DNA of 37,620 bases from Geobacteraceae bacterium (GTDB lineage Bacteria; Desulfobacterota; Desulfuromonadia; Geobacterales; Pseudopelobacteraceae), in the NCBI GenBank assembly GCA_025355965.1, contig JANXYR010000084.1, positions 1 to 37,620 of the forward strand, given 5' to 3'. Both the position numbers and the translations under genes were made by a program. Positions 16,392-27,430 of the stretch are shown in pieces (the first letter of the stretch is position 1; each line of letters begins with the position of its first letter). The notes beneath the pieces were generated by a model, which was given only the letters and a program-made list of their open reading frames with translations, searched no databases and was not told the origin of the DNA.

Positions 16392-19300
16392 AAGATAATC
16401 CTGAATCGGCTTGACGCTTACATCCTGAGTCTGCAAAGAAATAATACTATCAGCCGCAGCTTTTGCACCGGCAACAGTCGTATAATACGCAAGGCCATGC
16501 ATCAAGGCCTCTCGCCGGATTGAAAAAGAATCAGCTACCGCCTGAGCACCATGGGTGGTATTAAACACTAACTGAACCTCTCCGTTCTTGATGGCATCAA
16601 CTATATGCGGACGCCCTTCCAGCACCTTATTAATGCGCCGGACGGAAATCCCCTTTTCTTCAAGAAATTGGGCTGTGCCGCCGGTTGCCAGAATACCGAA
16701 TCCGGATTTATACAGTTTTTCAGCAGCGCTGACAACATGTTTCTTGTCAGCATCCCGCACACTGATAAAGACATTTCCGGATAGCGGCAGCTTTACATTT
16801 GCCCCAAGTTGCGATTTGGCAAATGCTTCGGCAAACGTTTCACCGATCCCCATGACTTCTCCGGTTGATTTCATTTCAGGCCCCAGCAGGGTATCGACAC
16901 CAGGGAATTTTACAAACGGAAAGACCGCTTCTTTTACAGAAATATGCTTTGGAATGATATCGTTGATTATACCCAACTCTTTAAGGGTTTTGCCGGCCAT
17001 GATGCGAGCAGCAATTTTAGCAAGCGGACGTCCGGTCGCCTTGGAGACAAATGGTGATGTGCGGGAGGCGCGGGGATTTACCTCCAGAATATAGACGACA
17101 GTGCCTTTGACCGCGTACTGTACGTTCATTAACCCTATAACATTCAACTCAAGTGCCATCAAAACCGTCTGGCGACGAATCTCTGCAACTATTTCCTGGC
17201 TGATAGAATATGGTGGCAGGCTGCAGGCTGAATCTCCGGAATGGATACCCGCCTCCTCAATATGCTCCATAATTCCGCCAATCACCACATCAGTCCCGTC
17301 ACAAAGCGCGTCAACGTCGATTTCAATCGCCTCATCCAGAAAACTGTCTATCAAAATAGGATGTTCCGGAGAAACCAGCACTGCTGTTTTCATATAGCGT
17401 TGCAGGTTTTCCGCATCATAGACGATTTCCATCGCGCGGCCACCCAGTACGTAAGAGGGACGGACTACAACCGGGTAGCCAATACGTTCCACAACTTTTT
17501 CCGCTTCCTCAAAAGAACGGGCCGTACCGTTTTCCGGTTGAAGTAGACCTAATTTATGAAGCATTTCCTGGAACCGCTCACGATCCTCGGCTCGATCAAT
17601 CGCATCCGGTGACGTTCCGATAATCGGTACGCCGGCTTTCTCCAAGGCAACCGCCAGCTTAAGCGGTGTCTGTCCACCAAACTGGACAATCACGCCGACA
17701 GGCTTCTCGATAGCAACAATTTCAAGCACATCTTCGAGAGTTAACGGCTCAAAATATAGCCGATCCGATGTATCATAATCGGTAGAAACCGTTTCAGGGT
17801 TGCAGTTGACCATGATGGTCTCATAGCCATCTTCAGCCAACGCGAAGGCACCATGCACGCAGCAGTAATCAAACTCAATCCCCTGCCCAATCCGGTTTGG
17901 CCCTCCACCCAGAATCATGATTTTTTTCCGGTCTGTCGGTGCGGCTTCACACTCTTCCTCATAGGTAGAATACATGTATGGGGTATAGGCAACGAACTCG
18001 GCGGCACACGTATCAACGCGCTTGTAAACCGGCCGTACAGCCAGCCTCCAGCGTAGCGCACGCACCTCATCTTCACTGCATCTCCAGAGTTGCGACAAAA
18101 ACTTGTCTGAAAAACCATACTGCTTGGCTTCACGTAGTACAGCCGTGCTAACATCCGCAAGAGAAAGCAACTTTAGCTCATCCTCTTTTTCTATAATCTG
18201 ACGAATATTGTGCAAGAACCATGGATCAATGGCAGTATGTTTCTGAATTTCCTCCACGCTCATTCCGCTACGCAGGGCATCGCCGACATACCAGAGCCTG
18301 TCTGCGTTCGGTACGCGAAGTTTTTCCAGCAGCAACTGTTGTTCCTTACCGGTCAGAGCCCGTCTCGTTTCACTGCCGAGTTCAAACATTCTGGAGTCAA
18401 AACCGCTAACTCCGATCTCAAGCGACCTGATCGCTTTCTGGAATGATTCCTTAAAGGTCCGTCCAATAGACATGACTTCACCAACCGACTTCATCTGCGT
18501 GGTCAGGGTTGCATCGGCAGCCGGAAACTTCTCAAAAGTAAAACGCGGAATTTTAGTAACAACATAGTCAATGCTCGGTTCGAAACAGGCTGGTGTTTCG
18601 CGGGTTATATCGTTGGTGACTTCATCCAGAGTATAACCGACCGCCAGTTTGGCAGCGATTTTAGCAATCGGGAAGCCTGTCGCCTTAGAGGCAAGCGCCG
18701 ATGAGCGCGACACCCTTGGGTTCATCTCTATTACAACAAGACGCCCGTCTCGGGGATTAATGCCAAACTGGATATTGGAGCCGCCGGTATCAACACCGAT
18801 TTCACGAATAATCTTCAGCGAAGCATCGCGCAGAATCTGGTATTCCTTATCGGTCAGGGTTTGGGCTGGAGCAATAGTAATTGAATCACCGGTATGCACT
18901 CCCATCGGATCAAAATTCTCGATCGAGCAGATAATTACGACATTGTCAGCGGTATCGCGCATAACTTCCAGCTCGTACTCTTTCCAGCCGATGACCGATT
19001 CCTCAATAAGTATTTCATCAGTCGGTGAAGCATCGATCCCCCCCACCGCCATTTTTTCATACTCTTCAAGGTTATAGGCAATACCGCCGCCACTTCCCCC
19101 AAGGGTGAATGAAGGCCGAATGATGGCCGGAAAACCTATGGTTTTGATAACCTCCATCGCCTCTATATAGTTGTGAGCCAAGCCAGAGTTAGGGACTGCC
19201 AGTCCAATTTTCTCCATTGCCGCCTTGAAAAGTGTGCGGTCCTCAGCTTTCTTGATTGCCGGAAGTTTGGCGCCTATTAGCTCCACGCCGAATTTTTCCA

Positions 19301-19622
19301 GAATACCCATTTCGGCAACAGCTACGGCGGTATTTAACGCCGTCTGGCCGCCCAGCGTCGGCAACACAGCATCAGGGCGTTCCTTCTCGATTATTTTGGC
19401 AAGAATTTCCGGTGTCACCGGCTCAATATAAGTTCGGTCGGCAAAATCTGGGTCAGTCATAATGGTTGCAGGGTTACTGTTAAGCAGTATAACCTCGTAC
19501 CCCTCTTCCTTTAATGACTTGCAAGCCTGAGTACCGGAATAGTCAAATTCGCAGGCCTGCCCTATGACAATCGGGCCGGCACCAATGATGAGGATCTTCT
19601 TGATATCAGTTCTTTTAGGCAT
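16380..19622 (-). CDS. carB: Carbamoyl-phosphate synthase large subunit
   Basis: CarB makes carbamoyl phosphate from bicarbonate, ammonia (passed from CarA) and two ATP. The 1080 residues match the family length. Two homologous ATP-grasp halves are visible: the first starts '[20 protein letters not shown]', and the second repeats the pattern from about residue 570 as '[20 protein letters not shown]'. The C-terminal allosteric MGS-like domain holds '[17 protein letters not shown]'. AAGGAG lies about 10 bases upstream of ATG 19622. It is separated from carA by three unrelated genes on the same strand. The last residues 'DYLLVS' are encoded inside the two-hairpin element, so the original C terminus may have been replaced. 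Confidence 0.97.
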   Translation of the reverse strand: MPKRTDIKKILIIGAGPIVIGQACEFDYSGTQACKSLKEEGYEVILLNSNPATIMTDPDFADRTYIEPVTPEILAKIIEKERPDAVLPTLGGQTALNTAVAVAEMGILEKFGVELIGAKLPAIKKAEDRTLFKAAMEKIGLAVPNSGLAHNYIEAMEVIKTIGFPAIIRPSFTLGGSGGGIAYNLEEYEKMAVGGIDASPTDEILIEESVIGWKEYELEVMRDTADNVVIICSIENFDPMGVHTGDSITIAPAQTLTDKEYQILRDASLKIIREIGVDTGGSNIQFGINPRDGRLVVIEMNPRVSRSSALASKATGFPIAKIAAKLAVGYTLDEVTNDITRETPACFEPSIDYVVTKIPRFTFEKFPAADATLTTQMKSVGEVMSIGRTFKESFQKAIRSLEIGVSGFDSRMFELGSETRRALTGKEQQLLLEKLRVPNADRLWYVGDALRSGMSVEEIQKHTAIDPWFLHNIRQIIEKEDELKLLSLADVSTAVLREAKQYGFSDKFLSQLWRCSEDEVRALRWRLAVRPVYKRVDTCAAEFVAYTPYMYSTYEEECEAAPTDRKKIMILGGGPNRIGQGIEFDYCCVHGAFALAEDGYETIMVNCNPETVSTDYDTSDRLYFEPLTLEDVLEIVAIEKPVGVIVQFGGQTPLKLAVALEKAGVPIIGTSPDAIDRAEDRERFQEMLHKLGLLQPENGTARSFEEAEKVVERIGYPVVVRPSYVLGGRAMEIVYDAENLQRYMKTAVLVSPEHPILIDSFLDEAIEIDVDALCDGTDVVIGGIMEHIEEAGIHSGDSACSLPPYSISQEIVAEIRRQTVLMALELNVIGLMNVQYAVKGTVVYILEVNPRASRTSPFVSKATGRPLAKIAARIMAGKTLKELGIINDIIPKHISVKEAVFPFVKFPGVDTLLGPEMKSTGEVMGIGETFAEAFAKSQLGANVKLPLSGNVFISVRDADKKHVVSAAEKLYKSGFGILATGGTAQFLEEKGISVRRINKVLEGRPHIVDAIKNGEVQLVFNTTHGAQAVADSFSIRREALMHGLAYYTTVAGAKAAADSIISLQTQDVSVKPIQDYLLVS

Positions 19623-19645
19623 TTATACATTACTCCTTCGTATGA

Positions 19646-19975
19646 TTATCTAAATATGAAAAAAACGGCTCCAGCCATACAGCAACCGGCCCAGAGGTAA
19701 TTCCAGGTAATACTTGCTCCCATATAAAAAACTGCAAAGGGAACAAAAACGCAAAGCGTGATCACCTCTTGGGTTATCTTAAGTTGAGAAAGTGAAAAGT
19801 TTCCTAAATAGCCAATTCGATTTGCCGGGACCTGCACAAGATACTCAAAAAACGCGATCCCCCAGGAGACGAGAACAGCAATCATCCAATGCCTGTTATT
19901 TAAATTTTTTAGATGTGCGTACCAGGCAAAGGTCATGAATATGTTGGATATAACCAGCAGGACAATTGTTCTCAT
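19646..19975 (-). CDS. DUF486 small membrane protein (DMT family)
   Basis: The 109-residue integral membrane protein has four hydrophobic helices. The DUF486 pattern runs through 'FMTFAWYAHL', 'SWGIAFFEYLVQVPANRIGY', 'KITQEVITLCVFVPFAVFYM' and 'WNYLWAGCCMAGAVFFIF'. Members are related to drug/metabolite transporters, and no substrate is assigned. It lies 23 bases upstream of carB and 19 bases after the ferritin-like gene on the same strand, so it is probably co-transcribed with the pyrimidine genes although nothing links it to that pathway. Confidence 0.8.
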   Translation of the reverse strand: MRTIVLLVISNIFMTFAWYAHLKNLNNRHWMIAVLVSWGIAFFEYLVQVPANRIGYLGNFSLSQLKITQEVITLCVFVPFAVFYMGASITWNYLWAGCCMAGAVFFIFR

Positions 19976-19994
19976 CGCACGTATTCTTTCAGTC

Positions 19995-20495
19995 TCAACT
20001 TGTAAAAGTCCTGTCCTTAGCGATTGTCAATTTATCATAAGCTGCCTGGAGTGATTCTACATGCTCTTTATCGCTCGACATCATGGCATTAAACATCTTC
20101 CTGTAGGAGTCATCCTCAAACATGGCAACACACCCGAGATGAAATTCGGCCAGATATTTTTCAAGCTTAATTGAAGAGCCCAGGGCATCAACAAGCTTTG
20201 GCGGAGCTGACTTTATCTTTGCTATCAAGCCTTTAAACTGGAGAATAACTGACTCAACCCGTGTTGCGTCAACTAAGATAATACATGGCAAATCATTTAT
20301 AAGCCTGAGAGCCATTGTAAACTGTGCCGCATGATTCGCCTCCTCGGAAGCCGTCTTGGACCAAAGACGGACTGCATCCTCATTATCTGAATAGAGCCCC
20401 GCGAAATAATCGTATAGTTCCTTGCAGAGCAGTTCAATCTCCCTGCATTTTTCAAGCAGAATTTGCTCGGATATTGTCATTGTTATACCGGACAT
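19995..20495 (-). CDS. Rubrerythrin/ferritin-like domain protein
   Basis: The 166-residue soluble protein is all-alpha. Candidate di-iron ligands are placed as in the rubrerythrin-like ferritin superfamily: Glu in 'CREIELLCKELYDYF', the pair in KTASEEANHA, Glu in 'IKLEKYLAEFHLG', and 'DKEHVE' in the last helix. No rubredoxin domain is present. The role may be oxidative-stress protection or iron handling. ATG 20495 has GGGG about 8 bases upstream; ATG 20480 is an alternative. It lies between the radical-SAM and DUF486 genes inside the pyr/car run. Confidence 0.7.
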   Translation of the reverse strand: MSGITMTISEQILLEKCREIELLCKELYDYFAGLYSDNEDAVRLWSKTASEEANHAAQFTMALRLINDLPCIILVDATRVESVILQFKGLIAKIKSAPPKLVDALGSSIKLEKYLAEFHLGCVAMFEDDSYRKMFNAMMSSDKEHVESLQAAYDKLTIAKDRTFTS

Positions 20496-20513
20496 GTAAA
20501 CACCCCACTCTGG

Positions 20514-21428
20514 TCAGGCATCATCGTGATCCTGCACCCAACCATTTTCAAGCCCCAGTTTTTCAAGCAGATCAACTACCCGACTATACTCTTCAGCAGT
20601 AATCCTGTTATTAATTCCTGGAATATTCACGGCCAGATGGGCTGGGAAATACTGACTCATCAGAGCAATGTGAGTTTCCCGGCCCAAATTTTCGGCAATC
20701 CAGTGAAGTGTCTCGGATGAACCCGCCTTACCCTCTGGCAGGACAAGATGACGAATAATCAGCCCTTGGCTGGCAACGCCATTCTCATCCACCTGAAGAT
20801 GACCTGACTGTCGCAGCATCTCTTTCACTGCAACACGATTGATTCGGCAGTAATCTGGAGCGTAAGAGATATCTTCTGCGTGAACATCGTCACTATACTT
20901 CATATCGGGCAGATAGATTGAGACAACTCCGTCCAGAAGCTGCAGCGCATCAAACTTTTCATAGCCGCCGCTGTTCCAGACAATCGGCAACGTAAAGCCT
21001 TGAGGTATTGCCAACCATAGAGCTGCCAGGATCTGAGGCAAATAATGGGTCGGAGTAACGAAGTTAATATTGTGAACCCGTTGCCGCTGAAGCTTCAGCA
21101 TGCGGTCCGTCAGTTCTCTGGTGGTAATTACTTCACCATTTCCAAACTGACTTATTGGGAAATTCTGGCAGAAAACACATTTAAGAGAACATCCTGACAA
21201 AAAGATAGTGCCAGATCCTCTAGTCCCTGATATCGGTGGTTCTTCGCCACGGTGAACATTGGCCGAGGCAATTTTAGGTTTCAAACCAGCCCCACAGATG
21301 CCCAGTTCCCCTTTGATGCGATTGACACCACAATCATGGGGACAGAGGTCACAGGCTAGCAATCGCTGGTAAGCCTTGCGAACGCGCTGGAGCAGTTCAC
21401 CTGATTGATAAAGAGCTACATACTCCAC
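20514..21428 (-). CDS. Radical-SAM protein, PflX/COG1313 type
   Basis: The 304-residue protein has the radical-SAM cluster motif C80-x3-C84-x2-C87 (SGCSLKCVFCQNF). An extra N-terminal Cys group, C26, C29, C33 and C45 ('CDLCPHDC' and 'GICG'), probably binds a second metal or iron-sulfur centre. This matches the pyruvate-formate-lyase-activating-enzyme-like family COG1313, whose substrates are mostly unknown. No glycyl-radical enzyme gene is nearby, so an activase role has no support from context. It follows carA by 3 bases, so it is translated with the pyrimidine operon. Confidence 0.85.
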   Translation of the reverse strand: MEYVALYQSGELLQRVRKAYQRLLACDLCPHDCGVNRIKGELGICGAGLKPKIASANVHRGEEPPISGTRGSGTIFLSGCSLKCVFCQNFPISQFGNGEVITTRELTDRMLKLQRQRVHNINFVTPTHYLPQILAALWLAIPQGFTLPIVWNSGGYEKFDALQLLDGVVSIYLPDMKYSDDVHAEDISYAPDYCRINRVAVKEMLRQSGHLQVDENGVASQGLIIRHLVLPEGKAGSSETLHWIAENLGRETHIALMSQYFPAHLAVNIPGINNRITAEEYSRVVDLLEKLGLENGWVQDHDDA

Positions 21429-21431
21429 TAC

Positions 21432-22559
21432 CTATACCGCCTTATGTTTCTCCATCATCTCCACAAAACGCTCAAACAGATACTGTGAGTCGTGCGGACC
21501 AGGTGACGCTTCCGGATGATGTTGCACCGAGAAAATCGGAAGATTGCAGTGGCGAATCCCCTCAACGGTCTGATCGTTCAGGTTCTCATGCCCCAGACAT
21601 GCAGCATCCCCCAGTGAATCAAGATCAACTGCAAAACCGTGATTCTGGGAAGTGATCTCCACCTTGCGCGTTTGCATATCCATAACCGGCAGATTTGAGC
21701 CGTGGTTGCCAAATGGAAGCTTTGAAGTTTTACCACCCAAGGCAAGTCCAAGTAACTGATGCCCGAGGCAAATACCAAAGATCGGCTTTTTACCAACAAA
21801 TTTTCTGATTTCCGCCTGTACTTCAACCAGAGGTTCAGGATCGCCAGGACCATTGGAGAGGAAGATGCCATCTGGATTCATAGCCAGCGCATCATCTGCA
21901 GGGAAGCCTGCCGGTACTACCGTCACATCGCAACCCGCATCAACAAGGCAACGCAGAATATTGTATTTGATGCCGAAATCGTAAGCTACGACCTTGTACT
22001 TCAGTGTGGATTTGTCCACATGAGAGTAACCATCTGCCAGATCCCACACCCCTTCTGTCCAGTGGTATGGCTTGTCGCAGCTAACACCGGAAGCCAGATC
22101 GAGTCCGGCCATGCTTGGCACAGCCCTGGCCTTCGCAATCAGACTGGCGTGATCTAAATCAACAGTGGAAATAATGCCGTTCTGAGCACCTTTGTCACGC
22201 AGATGGCGAGTTAGGGCACGGGTGTCGATACCCTGGATGCCGACTACACCATTCTCCATAAGATAGGAGGCAAGACTCATAGTGGCACGCCAGTTTGAAT
22301 AGCACTCAAGATACTCCTTAACGATAAAGCCGGACAAAAACAGGCCGCGACTTTCTATATCTTCAGGATTGATGCCGGTATTGCCGATCTGCGGATAAGT
22401 CATAGTAACCATCTGTCCCTTGTAGGACGGGTCGGTCAGCACTTCCTGATAGCCTGACATCGCGGTGTTGAATACTACCTCACCGGTGGATTCGCCACTT
22501 GCACCAAATGATTTTCCTTCAAAAATGCGCCCGTCGGCGAGCGCAAGGATTGCTTTCAT
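21432..22559 (-). CDS. carA: Carbamoyl-phosphate synthase small subunit
   Basis: CarA hydrolyses glutamine and channels ammonia to CarB. The 375-residue protein has the N-terminal small-subunit domain and a class-I glutamine amidotransferase domain. The triad is complete: C264 (GICLGHQLLG), H348 and E350 (HHPEASPGP). 'FLSNGPGDP' is the conserved oxyanion region. It is the fourth gene of the pyr operon, 26 bases after pyrC. The catalytic residues argue for a working glutaminase. Confidence 0.97.
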   Translation of the reverse strand: MKAILALADGRIFEGKSFGASGESTGEVVFNTAMSGYQEVLTDPSYKGQMVTMTYPQIGNTGINPEDIESRGLFLSGFIVKEYLECYSNWRATMSLASYLMENGVVGIQGIDTRALTRHLRDKGAQNGIISTVDLDHASLIAKARAVPSMAGLDLASGVSCDKPYHWTEGVWDLADGYSHVDKSTLKYKVVAYDFGIKYNILRCLVDAGCDVTVVPAGFPADDALAMNPDGIFLSNGPGDPEPLVEVQAEIRKFVGKKPIFGICLGHQLLGLALGGKTSKLPFGNHGSNLPVMDMQTRKVEITSQNHGFAVDLDSLGDAACLGHENLNDQTVEGIRHCNLPIFSVQHHPEASPGPHDSQYLFERFVEMMEKHKAV

Positions 22560-22585
22560 AGACTATAACTCCTGGAATTCTGTTT

Positions 22586-23860
22586 TTATCGTTTGTATAC
22601 CAATTTACCGCCAACAATGGTCACCGCAGCACCACCTTTAAGCTTTTGACCAAGCCATGGCGAGTTTTTAGACTTACTAGCCAACTTGTCAGCCTCTACT
22701 ACCCACTCAATTTCCGGATCGATCAGGGTGATGTCAGCAACTGAACCCGCTTTAAGTGTGCCACGGTTTAAACCCAGTATATTTGATGGGTTAAGTGACA
22801 TGGTTTCAATCAACTGATCAAGTGTAATGACTCCATATTGCACAAGCTTCAATGACAGCGGTAGAGATGTTTCCAGCCCGATAATGCCATTCATTGCAAC
22901 ATTGAATTCGACATCTTTTTCGTCCTGGTGATGAGGCGCATGATCGGTAGCGATGGCATCTATTGTGCCGTCCTTCAACCCTTCCTTGATGGCAGCAACG
23001 TCCGCAGCTTCCCTGAGTGGCGGGTTCATCTTGGCGTTGGTATTGTAGCCGCGCACCACATCATCGGTCAAAGTGAAGTAATGCGGGGCCGTCTCACAGG
23101 TCACTTTTACGCCACGCGCTTTGGCCTCACGAATGATCCGCACCGATCCTTTTGTGGAAACATGAGCGATATGGATCGGCGTCCCTGTATACTCAGCCAG
23201 TAAAGTTTCACGGACCGTAGCAATATCTTCCGCAACCCGTGGAATCCCTTTTAGCCCCAGTTCAGTAGAGGTGAAACCTTCGTTCATAACCCCCTCACCC
23301 ACCAGTTCAATCTCCTCGGCGTGTGAAATCACCATAATCCCTATCCCGGCAGCATATTGCAGAGCGCGCATCATCAATTCACTGTTACCCACCGGCTTGC
23401 CATCATCAGAGACGGCAACGCATCCCGATTCCTTTAACTCCCCCATCTCCGACATCCGATCTCCGGAAAGACCGTAAGTAATCGAACCTACCGGAAAAAC
23501 ATTACAGAAGCCTTCAGCTTTGGCCTTGTTGATAATGTAGCTGGCAACCGTTTTGTTGTCGATGACCGGTTTAGTGTTCGGCATACAGCAGACCGATGTA
23601 AAGCCACCCGCAACCGCAGCTTTGGTACCGGACACGATGTCTTCCTTGTATTCCAGTCCGGGATCGCGCAGATGAACGTGCATGTCGATCAACCCCGGAA
23701 CCACGTATTTACCACTTGCGTCAATAGTTTCAACACCAGCCGATGCAACTAACCCCTTGCCGATCTCCCTGATCAGACCATTCTCCACCAGGACATCCAG
23801 CGTATCATCAATTTTCTGCGAGGGGTCAATCACCCGGCCATTTTTTATCAACAGATTCAT
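22586..23860 (-). CDS. pyrC: Dihydroorotase
   Basis: The enzyme closes carbamoyl-aspartate to dihydroorotate, step 3 of pyrimidine synthesis. From ATG 23860 the protein is 424 residues, typical for the class I (multifunctional-type) dihydroorotases. Metal ligands are seen in '[16 protein letters not shown]' (H61, H63), in 'SHAEE' and 'AHVST', and Asp in ATDHAPH. I chose ATG 23860 because GAGGTG lies six bases upstream; the longer frame to 23953 adds residues without homology. It lies 28 bases after pyrB. Confidence 0.95.
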   Translation of the reverse strand: MNLLIKNGRVIDPSQKIDDTLDVLVENGLIREIGKGLVASAGVETIDASGKYVVPGLIDMHVHLRDPGLEYKEDIVSGTKAAVAGGFTSVCCMPNTKPVIDNKTVASYIINKAKAEGFCNVFPVGSITYGLSGDRMSEMGELKESGCVAVSDDGKPVGNSELMMRALQYAAGIGIMVISHAEEIELVGEGVMNEGFTSTELGLKGIPRVAEDIATVRETLLAEYTGTPIHIAHVSTKGSVRIIREAKARGVKVTCETAPHYFTLTDDVVRGYNTNAKMNPPLREAADVAAIKEGLKDGTIDAIATDHAPHHQDEKDVEFNVAMNGIIGLETSLPLSLKLVQYGVITLDQLIETMSLNPSNILGLNRGTLKAGSVADITLIDPEIEWVVEADKLASKSKNSPWLGQKLKGGAAVTIVGGKLVYKR

Positions 23861-23888
23861 ATAGTCACCTCGTAATTGAAGTTTATAA

Positions 23889-24821
23889 TTATTCCAACTC
23901 TCCACCGCAGACATGATAGAGCATAGACATTCTGACCGCGACACCATTCTCAACCTGTTTCAATATCCATGATTGGTCGCCATCAACCATACTGGAGGAC
24001 ATTTCCACTCCGCGGTTGATCGGGCCAGGATGCATGATCATCGCATTCGGCTTGGCAAGCTTGATATTGGTCGGATTCAGCCCGAAGTAGCGGGAGTATT
24101 CACGGGCATTCGGCATCAGCGTCTTACCCTGACGCTCCTGCTGAATACGCAGCATCATGACTACATCAGCATCCTGCAGCGCCTCGTTCATTGTGGCACA
24201 AACCGTTACATCACCCAGTTTTTCTACCCCTGGAGGAAGCATGGTAGGCGGACCGGCCAGAAATACCGATGAACCCATCTTGGTAAGCCCTTGAATATTA
24301 GAGCGGGCGACACGGCTATGAGTTATATCTCCTACAATGGCAACTTTCAGGCCGTCCAATCGCCCAAAACGATCCTTCATCGTCAACATGTCCAGCAAAC
24401 CCTGGGAAGGATGTTCGTGAGCACCGTCTCCGGCGTTAATTATCGAGCAGTTTATCTTGTTCGCCAAAAAATAGTGTGCACCTGAAACAGCATGGCGCAT
24501 AACAATGATGTCAGGCTTCATCGCCAGCAGGTTCAGGGCCGTATCAGCCAAAGTTTCACCCTTAGTCGCCGAACTGTTTGAGGGGGCAATATTGACAGTA
24601 TCGGCTGAAAGCCGCTTACCGGCAATTTCAAAGGACGTCCGGGTGCGTGTTGATGCTTCGTAAAACAGGTTGATAATAGTTTTACCGCGCAACGTCGGAA
24701 CCTTCTTGATGTCGCGACAGTTGATCTCCCTCATGTTCTCGGCTGTTGAGATCAAGAGTTCGATATCCTCTTTTGACAGGTCCCTCAGGGCAATAATGTG
24801 TTTGTGCTTAAACTCGGCCAT
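23889..24821 (-). CDS. pyrB: Aspartate carbamoyltransferase catalytic subunit
   Basis: The enzyme joins carbamoyl phosphate and aspartate, the committed step of pyrimidine synthesis. From ATG 24821 it has 310 residues, the usual length. The carbamoyl-phosphate site '[11 protein letters not shown]' (about 55-65) and HPSQ (137-140) are present, as is the aspartate-side loop '[10 protein letters not shown]'. GGAGGG is about 9 bases upstream. No pyrI regulatory subunit is nearby; control is more likely through the PyrR leader. It starts 16 bases after pyrR. Confidence 0.96.
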   Translation of the reverse strand: MAEFKHKHIIALRDLSKEDIELLISTAENMREINCRDIKKVPTLRGKTIINLFYEASTRTRTSFEIAGKRLSADTVNIAPSNSSATKGETLADTALNLLAMKPDIIVMRHAVSGAHYFLANKINCSIINAGDGAHEHPSQGLLDMLTMKDRFGRLDGLKVAIVGDITHSRVARSNIQGLTKMGSSVFLAGPPTMLPPGVEKLGDVTVCATMNEALQDADVVMMLRIQQERQGKTLMPNAREYSRYFGLNPTNIKLAKPNAMIMHPGPINRGVEMSSSMVDGDQSWILKQVENGVAVRMSMLYHVCGGELE

Positions 24822-24837
24822 ATCAGTTAACCCTCCC

Positions 24838-25440
<603 letters not shown>

Positions 25441-25468
25441 TTAAGTTTGTTCATTGTGTCGCCTTTGC

Positions 25469-25483
25469 TAGTCTCTCGGACTA
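25469..25483 (-). promoter_or_regulatory. PyrR-binding loop (anti-antiterminator) in the pyr leader
   Basis: The minus strand reads TAGTC-CGAGA-GACTA, a stem-loop carrying the AGUC-(C/A)GAGAG-ACU core of known PyrR-binding RNA loops. AGCAAAGG follows, like the GG-AAGG flank of the Bacillus sites. It is 40 bases upstream of the leader terminator, the expected order. The match to the consensus was made by eye. Confidence 0.65.
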
Positions 25484-25512
25484 ATTTAAAAGGGAGTGTA
25501 TGTAGTGGTCGC

Positions 25513-25542
25513 ACTCTAACATTCAAAACGGAAACAGGTCAA
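25513..25542 (-). promoter_or_regulatory. Promoter of the pyr operon
   Basis: TTGACC (25542-25537) and TAGAGT (25518-25513) are 18 bases apart on the minus strand. The start would be near 25505, about 20 bases before the PyrR-binding loop, giving a leader of roughly 130 nt. Confidence 0.5.
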
Positions 25543-25667
25543 GCACGATTTCAACAGAAAATACGTTTTCCAAAATAACTATTGAAAATATTCCCTAAAA
25601 CAAGAACGTCTCGGCAGATATCGTGAACATTGAAAACCATCCTACTTGAGACGCCTTTCAAAAAAAA

Positions 25668-27311
25668 TCAGCTGATTCTAAAACGTGATACCGATTGTTG
25701 GAGTTCAATAGCCAGGCCAGACAAGCGATGAGCTGCTGTGGACGATTCCTGTGCACCACTTGACGTCTGCTGGACGACTTCTGTTATCTGGTGCATGTTA
25801 CTGGATATTTCACTTGTAGTAGCTGTCTGCTCTTCAGCTGCGGTCGCAATCTGGTTGACTTGCATGGCAACGTTATTGACCTGTTCCAGAATATCACGAA
25901 GAGCAGCACCAGATTTTGCCGCTTCATCGGTACCGGTCTCCACCTGCATAACACCCTGTTCCATAGCGGTCACGGCGTTTTTGGTCTCTTTCTGTATGGA
26001 CTTGATCATCTCGCCAATTTCACGCGTTGCTCTGGTGGTGCGCTCGGCCAAGGCACGGACTTCATCGGCAACAACGGCAAAACCACGCCCCTGTTCACCT
26101 GCACGGGCGGCCTCAATGGCGGCGTTAAGCGCCAGTAGGTTTGTCTGGTCAGCGATATCCTCGATAGTACCAATTATGTTGCCGATTTGATCTGAGCGGG
26201 CCCCCAGGCTTTCAACTGTTTTTGCTGTTTCCTGGACCTTCTCTGCAATCTGCCCCATGACCACTACTGTTTTTTCGACTACTTCAGCTCCATTCTGTGC
26301 AGACTGTGATGCGCGCTGAGCACCTTCAGCGGCCATCTGGCAGTTCTGTGCGATGTCGCTGGACGTAGCTGACATTTCCTCCCCTGCAGTAGCAACCGTA
26401 GCAGACTGGGCAGCCACTTCTTCGGCCCCGGTAGCAATACGGTCAGAAGTATTATTTAATTGCTCAGAAGCCGAGGCAAGTTCCAGAGCATTATTGGCAA
26501 ATGAACGGATAGTATTATGAAGCGAATCTATAAAATCATTTAAATGATTAGCCATATCGCCGATTTCATCAGATGAACAAACATCCACACGCTTGGTGAG
26601 ATCTCCACCGGCCATTGATTCAATAACACGGACAGTGCTGTGAATCGGGGCCATGATGACCCGATTGACCAGATAACTGATTGCAATTGCCGCTAAAATT
26701 GAAAAGACGATCCCTCCGGCAAGGATCATTAGCACCTGCTGGCTTGCGCTGATTGATTTTTTATGGCTTGCATCGCTCAGCGAAGCTTCAAGCTTCATGA
26801 ATTCGCCGATTTTTTTGTTAAAAATTGCATATTTGTCATCTGCCTGCTGCATATACATTGTAGCGGCATTAACATCCGACTCCAACATGTCCAGCATGTC
26901 TGCGGCGTCTTTGGAATATGCCGTAAATGTCGCGAGAATTTCCTGTGCAAATTTTTTCTCATCGACCGTGAGAGTAGCATCTCCAGCCATGCCTTTGATT
27001 GCGGTTGTTATCTTGCCCACCCCCCCCTGTACCGCCTTTGCATCAGCCTCAAGCTTCGCTTTGTCAAAGCCGGCTGTGGATCGCGTTATCAGGCGATACA
27101 GATTGGTATGAACACTATCGGTGTCGCTCATGATGTCGCCAACCTTGGCATAGTTTGCAAAACGGACGGAATGCATCTCCTCTATAGTAGCCTGCTGCAT
27201 GCGCATGCCCCAGAAAGAAACAGCTCCTAAAAGGATCATAAAAAGCAGGCACACAAGTGGGGACACAAATAGCTTAGTGGCCATATTCATACGAGCGAAA
27301 AGGGAAGTCAT
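25668..27311 (-). CDS. Methyl-accepting chemotaxis protein
   Basis: The 547-residue receptor has a short cytoplasmic lead, TM1 (about 11-33), an all-helical periplasmic sensor (about 35-188, four-helix-bundle type), TM2 (about 190-212), a HAMP domain and the signalling hairpin. The hairpin tip '[20 protein letters not shown]' binds CheA/CheW. There is no CheR pentapeptide at the C terminus, which ends VSRFRIS. GGAGG lies 5 bases upstream of the ATG. The ligand is unknown. The gene just upstream on the same strand encodes a secreted Cache-domain protein, which could be a ligand-binding partner. Confidence 0.95.
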   Translation of the reverse strand: MTSLFARMNMATKLFVSPLVCLLFMILLGAVSFWGMRMQQATIEEMHSVRFANYAKVGDIMSDTDSVHTNLYRLITRSTAGFDKAKLEADAKAVQGGVGKITTAIKGMAGDATLTVDEKKFAQEILATFTAYSKDAADMLDMLESDVNAATMYMQQADDKYAIFNKKIGEFMKLEASLSDASHKKSISASQQVLMILAGGIVFSILAAIAISYLVNRVIMAPIHSTVRVIESMAGGDLTKRVDVCSSDEIGDMANHLNDFIDSLHNTIRSFANNALELASASEQLNNTSDRIATGAEEVAAQSATVATAGEEMSATSSDIAQNCQMAAEGAQRASQSAQNGAEVVEKTVVVMGQIAEKVQETAKTVESLGARSDQIGNIIGTIEDIADQTNLLALNAAIEAARAGEQGRGFAVVADEVRALAERTTRATREIGEMIKSIQKETKNAVTAMEQGVMQVETGTDEAAKSGAALRDILEQVNNVAMQVNQIATAAEEQTATTSEISSNMHQITEVVQQTSSGAQESSTAAHRLSGLAIELQQSVSRFRIS

Positions 27312-27357
27312 GACGGGCCTCCAAAAAGAGAATTATTGTGATTCAGGGGTGGTATTG

Positions 27358-27430
27358 ATAAATATCAGAAGATTGCAATTGCAGGCCGGGATTACAATCC
27401 ACGGCCTGCATAAATTAACAATGATATTTA
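27358..27430. repeat. Nested inverted repeat between the Cache and chemoreceptor genes
   Basis: The inner stem GCAGGCCG (27381-27388) pairs with CGGCCTGC (27402-27409), with GGAT/ATCC inside its loop. ATAAATATC (27358-27366) and GATATTTAT (27422-27430) form an outer inverted pair. No clear U-tract follows on the minus strand, so it could be a weak terminator, a processing signal or an RNA stabiliser after the Cache gene. Confidence 0.5.

Noticed and set aside
25738-26190. Long plus-strand frame opposite the chemoreceptor
   Set aside because: It is a mirror of the repetitive Ala/Thr-rich receptor codons; no ribosome site, no homology.
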